A stretch of 64,000 nt of DNA from Notospermus geniculatus (Eukaryota; Nemertea; Pilidiophora; Heteronemertea; Lineidae): positions 129,249 to 193,248 of the forward strand of contig NMRB01000156.1 of assembly GCA_002633025.1 (NCBI GenBank). Direction: 5' to 3'. Positions 32,522 through 42,200 of the stretch are shown here, in pieces (positions within the stretch are counted from its first letter, which is position 1; each line of letters starts with the position of its first letter). A model generated the notes under the pieces. The model was given only the letters and a program-made list of their open reading frames with translations, was not told where the DNA came from and searched no databases. The translations under genes were made by a program, and so were the position numbers.

Positions 32522-33240
32522 TAGGGAGGTTCAGATCAGCGACCAGTTGTCCATGCGGTGCGAGGGTCCAGTCAACTCAACACGTTTTTTAGACTGTCCG
32601 CTACTTGAGGAACATCGGGATGTTCTTTTGTATCTCATCGACAACGCGGGTAATTTTGACTCTAATTTCTTCCACGTCTCGGGTGGCAAACTTAATCTTC
32701 TCCTGTTCGGCAATCATCAACTTCACAATGCAGTCAATAAAACCATCGTCGCATCTGCGGCAGGCTTTTTGGCTAAGGTAGTGAATCACAACGAACCACC
32801 TGATTAGACTTCAAACAAACATAGCTCCTTCTACATGTGGTCTTGTCTTATAGTGTCCTCCTACACATCTGTGAAGCATTGGTAGTTATTTTCATCCACT
32901 GCCCCCCCCCCCACCCACCCACCCACCCCCACCCATCCTCCACCATCAACGGCCATCAGTTTTGCTCCTTGTGTGTAAATCTTATTTCTTCCATCTATCT
33001 TTTATTTCATGTACCTTGTAAATTTTGTGTACTCCGGACCAATAATGCTCTGCCTCGGTCAGGAGCTATTTGTATTTCATTTATTTTGGTAATAAATGTT
33101 CTTCAAACAAGATCAACGACTTATCACGGACGGGATCCCTATACGTATACGGATCGAAATGTACACAAAATTTGTCCTCGCTGTACAGAATTCTATCCGT
33201 ATACGACAGGATCCCTGATAAGTCGCTATCTCAACCTCCC
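32522..33240. mobile_element. MITE split by the LINE fragment
   Basis: Left end TAGGGAGGTTCAGATCAGCG and right end GTCGCTATCTCAACCTCCCTA are inverted. The middle (GTATACGGATCGAAATGTAC and ATCCGTATACGACAGGATCC) forms the palindrome core. In unit 2 the same element (25800-25920) lacks its right end. Confidence 0.7.
32544..33110 (+). mobile_element. 5'-truncated non-LTR retrotransposon with 10-bp target duplication
   Basis: Carries the C-terminal tail of a LINE reverse transcriptase: CPLLEEHRDVLLYLIDNAGN then LNLLLFGN and a stop at 32805, followed by a 3' UTR. The CPL-x-x-xR tail is typical of non-LTR elements. Direct repeats GATCAGCGAC (32534-32543) and GATCAACGAC (33111-33120) flank it. The empty site exists in unit 2 at about 25833-25845. 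A C-rich CCCACC run is at 32905-32937. Confidence 0.78.
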
Positions 33241-33927
33241 TAAGAAATTGACGTGGGACTGTAACTTAGAGCTAATTAGACTGGTACCCGACCCTAACTA
33301 TTTTACATCGGGATTTTGCATATGTTAGGACCGGGCGTGCCTACCGCCTTCGTGCCTCTGATTGGTCGGTGCTGGTGCAGGTGGTAAGTATGTCAACTAT
33401 TATGTTGATCGATTTTCTATTTTTAACATGGAAAACCCCCGGCGTGATTGGTGAATTTCCTGGGTCAAAGGTCGGTCACCTTCTATCTGCATTCTGGTAC
33501 GTCAGCCGTATTGAGAATTGAATAAATTTACATAATTTACATAAAATTTTCAAGTGACGTCACTGTCAGAATTCCTCCACAAATGGCGGCCAAGACTGGT
33601 CCTACCATTCAAAAGCGACACCATCGGTAGGACCAGGTACTAGTCTAAGAGCTAATCTTTTATTTTGAAGTTATCTCTACGACGGCGACACCTAATGACG
33701 ACAGCTAACTTGCGGTCAACATCCTTCCAAACAGTTAGCCATGCACTATCGATTGTTCCTCATCAACAGACAAGAGAGATGGCAGTGAATGAGTTAAAAA
33801 ACAAAAGTGATAATGAAAACTGATGTTACGGTGTTTCTTTATCGACTGACGGCGATTAGAATGGTTACTTTCTTTGGTATACACAGTGATCGATCCGATA
33901 CCAAAGTATTGATCTCCTCCCCATATA

Positions 33928-34465
33928 TGTGACCCGTCACAGCAAAATTAGGCGTATGTCGCTCTGAACTTGGCCATCTTGTCCAAACAAGGCTATCGAC
34001 TCCGTTTGAACTCCGTCTTTAGCCTTGTCCGAATCATGTCATCTTTTCCGTTAATGCATAAATTATTAATGAACCTGACCCCTACTTGACCCCGCCTCCA
34101 AAGCCAATCAGAACTCGCGAAACAAATCACCGTTGGACACTTTCTTTGCCCTTCACGCTCGCATTTGTAACACGGATTTTGATTGTCACGTCGATTTTCC
34201 TTCGCGTCCCGGTGATTGGCTGAGGCTCTCACCCCTCAGAAACGGGAAATGTGGTGGATTCGAACCAGGCTAGATGGCCGTCAGGCCAGATAGACTGGTG
34301 AGAACCAGATGAACTTGGCAGGTTGAGACCAATAATGTTTGTCAGTTTCAATATTGTCTGTCTATTGTGAAATCTGAAAGGATCTATTTCTTCCATTCTC
34401 TCCTGGTGTCATCTTAGTTCGTTGAGGCTCACCTTCTGAGCGACATGCGCCTAGTTTTGAACTCA
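33928..34465. mobile_element. MITE family F copy 3, split by a SINE
   Basis: Paralogue of 26115-26305 in the third unit. It is interrupted by a 335-bp insertion at 33975-34309 flanked by a 10-bp direct repeat. Confidence 0.75.
33975..34309 (-). mobile_element. tRNA-related SINE, minus strand, with 10-bp target duplication
   Basis: On the minus strand a B-box (GGTTCGAATCC) lies about 50 bases from the start, as in tRNA-derived SINEs; the A-box is unclear. TGAACTTGGC flanks it at 33965-33974 and 34310-34319. Unit 2 has the uninterrupted site near 26155. Confidence 0.7.
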
Positions 34466-34621
34466 GTGGACATCCACAAAAAGTCTCGGAAAGTGTGTCA
34501 TCATCATCTGAATGGGTTGCATAAGTTAACGAGGACGTTTCTTTGCTCTTTGCTTCAACAGAAGGACCATATACGTCAAGGATGATGTCAGCGATATCTT
34601 ATCCAGAACTCTAAACTAGTG

Positions 34622-34867
34622 ATGTTGTTTGTATTTGTATTTGTCTGTTCTAACCTAATTGAGAGGACAGTTGCACAGAAGATGTCCTTCTTCAAGCTCC
34701 GGCGGCTAAATGTAGCCATTCCTAAAAGACACGACGTGATCGCTGTGTCACCAATTCATTGCTGTACGATCTGTAATGAGGCGAGACAGTGCAGAACGAC
34801 ACGCTTTTACGCTACAAAAAATCAATTAAACTGCCGTTGGACCAGTTTGGAGGATTGCCTTCTTGAT
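34622..34867 (+). CDS. Secreted PAN/apple-like protein, paralogue 3, truncated by assembly break
   Basis: Third copy, open for 82 codons from ATG at 34622 through EDCLLD and then an N. Differences from copy 1 include a Leu at position 2 and AQKMSFF for AQKVSFF. Identity to the other copies stops exactly at the N at 34868, after which the sequence is an RNASEH2A intron. The C-terminal Cys (YTRCEP) is therefore missing from the assembly rather than shown to be lost by mutation. Confidence 0.6.
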
Positions 34868-34868
34868 N
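34868..34868. other. Single N at a sequence discontinuity
   Basis: Left of it the sequence is the third PAN gene copy; right of it is an intron of RNASEH2A. Probably a contig junction with lost sequence. Confidence 0.7.
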
Positions 34869-34961
34869 ATACTGATTGAAATGAGCATGCATAGTCGACG
34901 GCAAATGCTACAGAATAAAAAATCTATTGCTCTTGTCTGAATATTCTTATATATCATCCAG

Positions 34962-36907
34962 ATTCAAAGGTATTAACAGAAGAACAGCGAGAAGAGCTAT
35001 TCAAAAAGATACAGGGTGCTGCTGAGTGGACAGGATGGTTGGTGGAAATCCTCTCTCCGAACTATATATCAACAAGCATGCTGAGGAGGTAAGCTTACAG
35101 GGATACCATAGTCTTCTCACTCTATGGTACATGTACATGTAGTTTTGGATTGACATGAAATATCGGATTTCTAAGGTGAAAGACATACCTTCCTACTCGA
35201 ACCTACGGACCCTCGCATTAAGTTTTTGATTGAAGTGGTCAGTTTTTTATGTCGCAATCTAGTGAGTAGGCAAAATGGCATCCTACATGTCCTATAACCA
35301 GTGTTTTCAATGCTGGTACATGTACTTTGTCATTTTTTTCCAGATTCAAGTACAATTTGAATGAGCTATCTCACGATTGTGCCATTGGTATGATAAACAA
35401 AGTTATTGATGCAGGCGTTCAACTAACAGAGGTAAGGAATAAATACTTACACGTGATGTGCATTCTGGCAGAATTGTGACTGCCAAGATCACCAGAGGTT
35501 ATCCATAGAGAGGTGATATGTTGCCATTCTTTTTTTATTTTCTTCAGGTTTATGTTGACACAGTGGGAGATCCAGCCAAGTACCAAGCCAAACTTCAGGC
35601 CTTATTTCCCCAGATAAAGTGCACTGTTGCCAAGAAAGCTGATGCTCTTTATCCCATTGTTAGCGCTGCTAGTATATGTGCCAAGGTAATTTCACTTACA
35701 ATTTAGGAGACTTGTCTGATTGATGAGATGAGAAAAATTGCACTAAATTGTTAAGTTCTGTACATACAACTTAACTTCTTTTCCAGGTTGCTAGGGACCA
35801 TTGTGTTCACAGTTGGGTGTTCACAGAGGGCGCTGCAATTAAGAAAAATGAAAATGGTTATGGATCAGGTTATCCAAATGGTAGGTTTGAAAATTGTGTG
35901 TAATTTTCATTCTCCCATCAAGATCTTGAACCACCGAAGGCTGAAATTCACCTTCTTTCATAAGCGGAGTGGAGTCCAAAGACCAAGTGACCAGAGGCCT
36001 TGACATTTCAAGATGTGACATCAGTAGCCACCTCCAGTCACGGATCCAGAGGGGGCATGCGCCTCCCTTTTGGCCAAAAAAACTTGTAAAATCGACTGTG
36101 AAATTCTGGAATTCGGAGCAAATCATTGAAATTCACAGCAAATTTCAATGACTCTACCACAGAGCGCCCCACTTTTCCCAAATTTGGGATCCGCCCCTGA
36201 CCTCTATTCTTTGATTTGTGTTTCAGATCCCAACACTAAACAGTTCCTGTTAGAGAACATCGATCCAGTATTTGGCTTCCCTCACTTCGTCCGCTTCAGT
36301 TGGTCCACAGCAGATAAACTGCTTCAAGACAAAGCTGTACCTGTCCATTGGTAAGATGACCACCAATATTGCTGGGTTCAGGGGTTTTGCTGTAGAATGA
36401 AGACTTATGGGAGCCCGGTGGATGACATCCTCGCATCCAGGGTCTTCACAACTGGCTCCCCTTCTCGCACTTGGTTCAGACCCTGGCGACATCCATGCCA
36501 TTTCAGTGCGGAGCCAGTGGAGCACTGGACTCCGCCAAATTTAGCCAATCACAGTGAAGTTTTCACTGAGCTCACGGCGCCTTGGTGGCTACCTTGGTTC
36601 CAGGTAGCCTCGTACGATTTTCTCATGGTTTAGCAAGTAGGGTTTATCTGTGGAACGAGGTTCCCAGATTCAAAATGGCTCCATTGAGGGAGGGTACGAC
36701 TGTAAATGAGGGTTTGTGGTTCTTCTACAGATAAGATTTTTTTTTCTTTTCAGGGATGATGATGAAGAAGAGAATGAAGGCAAATCAAAACACACCAAAA
36801 ATACACCAAAGTTGGAATCATTTTTCAAAGCGAAGCCAGCAGTTGTCAAAGCGAAATCTCACCGATTCTTCACCGAGCGGTGTCTGCAGCCCGTGGAAGG
36901 ATTCTAA
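34962..36907 (+). CDS. RNASEH2A: Ribonuclease H2 catalytic subunit A, 5' exons missing
   Basis: Catalytic subunit of nuclear RNase H2, which removes ribonucleotides and RNA primers from DNA hybrids. Six exons: 34962-35088, 35344-35431, 35548-35685, 35787-35880, 36227-36350 and 36754-36907 (TAA 36905), all AG/GT with matching phases, giving about 241 residues. Signatures: [34 protein letters not shown], the catalytic-Asp motif VYVDTVGDP, then [22 protein letters not shown] with the fourth acidic residue, [10 protein letters not shown], and [13 protein letters not shown]. The C-terminus has the SFF(K) segment ([10 protein letters not shown]), like a PCNA-interacting box. The N-terminal exons with the DEAGRG catalytic pair, about 65 residues, are absent: only 93 bases separate the N at 34868 from the first exon. 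A MITE remnant sits in the fifth intron here (36035-36199). AATAAA follows the stop at 36915. Confidence 0.93.
35175..35221 (-). mobile_element. SINE type 2 fragment in an RNASEH2A intron
   Basis: GTGAAAGACATACCTTCCTA and ACGGACCCTCGCATTAAG match the minus-strand copy at 43781. Confidence 0.6.
36035..36199. mobile_element. Short GGATCCAGAGGGGG-type element in an RNASEH2A intron
   Basis: CAGTCACGGATCCAGAGGGGG at left and GGGATCCGCCCCTG at right are inverted. The same ends bound a larger element at 58884-59419. Confidence 0.6.
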
Positions 36908-36914
36908 AATTTTG

Positions 36915-36920
36915 AATAAA
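36915..36920 (+). promoter_or_regulatory. AATAAA shortly after the RNASEH2A stop
   Basis: The hexamer begins 8 bases past the stop codon, unusually near. A later site could be the real one. Confidence 0.35.
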
Positions 36921-37615
36921 GGAGTAGTCTGTAACCCACCTGTTCGTTAATCAGAGTCCGACATGCTCTAGCATGTGGTGTAGTAGATTTTTTTTGAAGT
37001 GCATAATCCACTTAATTGTGCTTACACAATGACATCCTGGGAACCAAGGGCATTTCCACTCTGCATAGCACATTACCTCGGACGTGCGAGTAAGGGAGCA
37101 CGTTTTAGAGGACCTGTTGCAAGAGGATGACACAATGATGGTGCTGTTCATATCTTTGTAATTAAAAAAGTGAATTACACTTTGCTCTTTGTTTCTTTAT
37201 TACCTACCTTGTATCAGTACCGGTATGTGGTTATTGTCATCTCTTTACCTGGAACTAATGTTCTAAACTGCTGAAGGCCTAGTTCAATTTCGTGTGGCAA
37301 GGTGGCTCCACTATCTTAGGATATCAGTAATGTGTGGTATTGCCAGTGTTCAGCAACTATAGATTCTCTCCTGTTCAGGCCTGTTGCTTCAGTTCATTCA
37401 ACTTTTGTTGTGATTGATCTAGGCCTACCTCAAATAACCCTAATCACACTTATTGCCTTGTTTTAGACAAGTTCAAGGGCTACTTACTGATCTATCCAAA
37501 TTGGAGAAGTGAAGTGGCTGTGACCACTAATATACTTCTGGGTAGATAAGAAGAATGGCTACCAGGTCGAGGTGGTGCTGTGAGGAGTTTAGCTGCAGGC
37601 TGATGCCCTGAAAAG
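36921..37615. other. 3' flank of RNASEH2A; nothing recognised
   Basis: Probably includes the rest of the 3' UTR. No coding segment or repeat with clear ends was seen. Confidence 0.4.
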
Positions 37616-37815
37616 GGACTCTAGAGGCAGCTTGCTATTGGGCTACTATCAGTACTGCGACTATACAACAGGTGGCGCTAGTAACCACGATGTCATATTT
37701 TGACACTGATGAAATTTTACTTCAAAAATGATGCCTAAGTTGGATCCTCATGCCACCTCGGGAATTCTCTGTTAATCATATCAATATGCACTAAAAAGGT
37801 GCCTCTAGAGGCCCT
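37616..37815. mobile_element. MITE family H copy 3, degenerate
   Basis: AAGGGACTCTAGAGGCAGCTT at left (19-20 base match to family H ends), CTCTAGAGGCCCTTTG at right, and ACAGGTGGCGCTAGTAACC inside. TTAA flanks are no longer intact. Confidence 0.6.
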
Positions 37816-37866
37816 TTGTTGCTCCCTGGGCTAGGCTGGGTTTTAATAGGGCTAATGTGAATTTAA

Positions 37867-38121
37867 AAGTGGGCCCTATTGGCAGCTAGCTATAGGTTCA
37901 TATCAGCAAAAATATCTATTTTTGATATCAGTCATGTCAGTACAGTCACTTCATCACAGGTGGCGCTAGCAACTGACAACCTACAGATTTTGGCTCAAGA
38001 GGCCTATTTTACTTGCAATACATGCCAGAGTTAGATTCTCATGACAACCAATGGCTAATGAGTACATTAAAATTCCTAGAGGAGGTTGCCCATAGCTACC
38101 TAGTCTAGGCATAGGGCCCCT
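37867..38121. mobile_element. TTAA-flanked MITE family H copy 2
   Basis: TTAA at 37863-37866, then AAGTGGGCCCTATTGGCAGC. The right end CATAGGGCCCCT is followed by TTAA at 38122-38125. It shares CATCACAGGTGGCGCTAGCA with 15347-15548. Located between RNASEH2A and ARID5. Confidence 0.75.
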
Positions 38122-38332
38122 TTAAAACTATCTTCTGGATGCAAACTGCCCATTTTTTCATTTTTTTGGCCTTGATAATAGCTGTACATATTTATTCAGA
38201 AATGTGTGTAAAATGAAGTGTTTTCAGTTTGCAAAAGTGCACATAGGCCTATATACGGTACCCATTTCATTGGCTCTATAAAATTGCCAAACTGTCTGAT
38301 ATAAAAAAATACATGGCATGATGTGTGAGCAA

Positions 38333-38690
38333 TAAGGCCATGTAAAAAAAATAATTGGTTAGCATCCCCTCTCGCCATGGAAATGACCCCCCTCCTCAAA
38401 AAAATTTTTATTTTTTATTTTCCAAAAAACCTTTTAAAAACTGCCAAAAGAGTGATAAAATTGTAGGCTGGGATGCTTAAATAAAACAACACAGTTATTA
38501 AAGGATGGAAAGTAGTTTTTGTTTCAGTTCATACCTATTACATTTGAAATTTCCCTCAGGTCGCCATGATTACCATGGTAACATGCATCTCAAACTCAAT
38601 AAAAAATAAAATAAAAACCTCCCGCCCTCCTCAGAAAATTGAGAGTGGAAGGATGCTAACCAACTTTTTTTTTTACATGGCCTAAAGGGT
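38333..38690. mobile_element. Inverted-repeat element with GGTTAGCATCC arms
   Basis: AAGGCCATGTAAAAAAAATA, GGTTAGCATCCC and the complement GGATGCTAACC plus TTTTTACATGGCCTAAAGG bound about 300 bases. Confidence 0.6.
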
Positions 38691-39272
38691 TAATGCCAGA
38701 TATTTCTTAAATTGCGTCTCATCATGCTATTTTGCAAAGGTATTCGGCTAAATTTATCAAAAGGTTTCCATTAGTTTCGTCCTTTTGAGTTGGAAATTAA
38801 ATTTACTGGGATAGGTCTTGTTACGGATGAAAAATATGATTTTGTTATGTTTATTCAGGTCATCTGGGTTGAATTTCATCAACCAGGGCTCCAGGTGTCA
38901 TCGTCTCCCAGGTGGTTCCTTCCGCGTACAAATCTACGTGGAATTGTGTTCACCTGGTGGCGAGGGTGCACAATCGTGGCCATTCATGAATCCGCGAGCC
39001 GAGTTGTGCGTCCCTGATTTCCTCCATAAATATTGCACTCTCACGGCCAAAATAGACATTTTCAACGCCTGCAAATGCTCGTAATTAAACTTCTCGGCCC
39101 CAAGAATATTCTGCATCTGAAATACACACTTGTGCATTATGAATATCGTCGAAAACCGGGAATAGATTATGATAATAAGGCCAAGTATTGGAGTTAGTGA
39201 CGTCACTAATTAGAATCTATGTATTGTCAAGAGGCTATTCAAGTTGGGATAATTCGATGAAAGTTTCGGGAG

Positions 39273-39293
39273 ATGGGGAGCTCCAAAATATCC
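39273..39293 (+). CDS. Predicted start exon of the ARID5-like gene
   Basis: ATG followed by six codons and a consensus donor (TCC/GTAAGTA). It joins in phase 0 to the exon at 39923, giving MGSSKISIVGASCG, of similar length to the short N-terminus known in ARID5B. No other upstream ATG-donor pair of comparable quality was seen nearby. Confidence 0.55.
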
Positions 39294-42200
39294 GTAAGTA
39301 GTTTGAAATATTCATTAATAAATCAACTCTCGGACGCAACTGTTGATATATATTTACTCGGTGTCTGCGATTAATTTTCGCGTATATTTATTGGGGTCTT
39401 CATTTCAAAGAAATGAATGTGTGTGTGTGAATGAATCGTGTTATGGGAAGGAGTATACACTTATAGTGCACAATCCACATGCTGTTCATACACTTGTGGG
39501 CCAGCCACCATTATTTGTGAAATGGGCCTTTGTTAATTTTTCCAATAGGCTTTTTAGGTGTGTTGACTTTGTTTGCCAGTGTGCATTATTTTTCACATTG
39601 TATGAAATTATCACATAAGGCCTAATTTTTTAAATAAATTTAAATATGATATATTATTTTAGAGTGGGGCTAACAACGTTACACTCAAATTTCAAAGGAA
39701 GTGATTTAGCAGCAGGAGGTCGAGTTGTGATAAATTATTTTTTCACGTCAGCAATAGGCTTAGGCCTGTTGCACTGGCTCGCCTATCCTACCAGAGCCGA
39801 TTGGCCATGGTGGCTTGCCGGAATACAGAATTGGAGATTCTGTTTTGCGTAATAAAAAAAATTATATTTATAAATCGTTCTGATTTTCCAGAAATATCAA
39901 TTATTAAATTTTCTAATTTCAGATTGTCGGAGCGTCCTGTGGCCAGCACAGTTCTTACACATTCTACAAAGCCCTAAAATACAGCAGAAGCGGTATCACT
40001 CGCATTCTGTCCCTGAGCGAGTTCTTTTTCGTCAAGATATCGAGTAATTATCCCGTGTCGATTGGAGAGCTACAGTTGATATGGACGGAGAGAAGTTGCG
40101 ACACATTGCTATGCAGCGTACGACTTTATTTTCTGCCGGAAAATACGCCAGACGGACGAGTGGCCAGCCATGGAGTGGTAAGACCAAGAAATTTTTTCTA
40201 TTCTGACATCATCACACTTCAATCTTTGATATCATTATTATAGAGAAATCGTGTTATTGAAATTTTAGAATAAGTAGAGCACGCCAATCCAATCAAAATA
40301 ATCAATAAGATTGATATAATTTCATCTTTTCCTATCAAAGATTACCTCAAATTCTATTTCAGGATATGACTTGCACACATCTCTGGCTTAGCATTGGTAT
40401 TTTCAATTAAACACAAAACTTATTTTAGGGAGTGTTGGATAAAAGTTTGTCTATACATGACTGGTTTTGAATGGGACTCTGAACAATGGCAGTGGCTGCG
40501 TATAACAATAGTGTAAACCCAGTCCTCGTTGCTCACACAGCCGAGGCATGAATATGTGATAAATTACAAATTTATTGTTGGACTGAAAACAAGTCAGGAT
40601 GTCTGAATTCAATATTTTATTCAATTTTTCCCTTGACCTTTTTTATTCAAATGAATGCCATCAATGTTGGTGGTATTTATCTTCAAGTCAGATGGTCATA
40701 AATCTGACTTTAGATTTGGAATGCTATTGTGGCATATTCAAAAAAAGGCATAGTTTGAGGAGAACAATGTAAAAAAATCTTTTTAAAAATCAAATATCAA
40801 GTGCTTTTTCTTAAAGAAAAATATTTGTAAAGACTGGTGATTCAATATGAGTGTAAAAGTGTGAGAGGTATCTTCAGAGATTTCTTCCTTGTTAGCTGTA
40901 TAATCCCAGCGTCTCCACTATTGAGTATTGTATTAACCATTGTATAATCTACCAGCATTATAAAAGGCCATTCTTCTTTGTGGCTATATTGCGCCTGTAT
41001 ACTGTGTAATACTTTACATGTGTTGGCCTATTTCATTTTGCATTTTGTATACTGGCTTTGTCATGTTAATGATATAATGAAATGTGGAGTTTATTTGCTA
41101 GGTCAATGATTTGCTGTGTAAATTATTAATTCCATGACACAGTTGTAATCGTTTGAATTCTTAAATGAGATATTATTCCACTTTTTTTTATTAAAATTGA
41201 TTTTAACTCATTGAAATTGTTGGGGGTCTACCTAAATAACATTAGAAATAACAGGGCCAGTTACTTTGGCTTTTGATCTAGGCCTATTGCAAAAAATAGC
41301 ATACTTCAATTATTCGTCCTCGAATTTATAGGAAAAATTGTCACATCATGATTACCTGAACTATCAAATTGTGACCAATAAAATAAATATTTGCCACTCT
41401 ATTGTGCAATGTTCCTAATTTTACATGTGGGCCTATCATGACTGCTCTTGCCAGTGACCCACTTGCGGATGGTGCTCCACCAAGAAAAAGTTAAGTTGAA
41501 CCTCTTTGTTAAGTTGCATGGCCTGGAAATAGAACAATCCTCGTAACTTCCTTGAACTGAACTGAAGGGCACCTAACTGAACCGGGTAGCCGCTTCAATC
41601 CGGTTCAGCTAGGCACTGATGTCATGTCCCAAGAGAAGGTATTCCCCTGGAGAGATGCGTCCACAATGGGAGGTTTTCATGTAAATCATGCAAATTAGGA
41701 CAGGCTGCCACATTCCCTTTACTTACTGCAATGAGGTCACAAGTTCACAATAGTAATTGACGAGTCCTGCTTGTGCATGATAATTTAGTTCTGCCATCCT
41801 GCTGGAAAAAACTCCGCCTGATAAAGGTGAAAAGGATATTATTCATAAGGCTTTGTCAATATTTGTCATATTGTTGATGTAGTTGTTGATTGCTGGTTAA
41901 GGGGAGGGCGTTGAATGATTTGTCAGATAAAGCATGTAAATTCATTTTATTATGCAAAACATTTTGTTCATCACCAACTGTTCAGAGCAGATCAGGAGCA
42001 CTTGTCACCATGGGCCAATTTAATAGACGTTTGCTAATAAAGCTAACCATTCATGCCATTGGTTCCACCAAAAATAGATACCGGTAGGCGTGTGAAAAAT
42101 GTACAACTAAATTTTTCACTAAAAAGCCCCATTTTCTAAGCTCTTGTAGCGCTTACTATCCATCCAAACTGGACTTTTTGGTGAAAATTTAGTTGTACAC

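Larger units (their letters stand above)
32466..34867. repeat. Tandem segmental duplication, unit 3, truncated at an N
   Basis: Third copy, beginning like unit 2 and reaching into the third PAN gene. It holds a LINE insertion and a SINE insertion not present in unit 2. Similarity stops exactly at the N at 34868. Confidence 0.75.

Noticed and set aside
32837-33328. 163-codon plus-strand frame
   Set aside because: Covers the LINE 3' UTR and C-rich repeat, then MITE sequence.
38790-39206. Possible coding exon upstream of ARID5
   Set aside because: Three competing frames, none with family resemblance; the segment precedes the better start exon at 39273 and may be promoter or 5' UTR.
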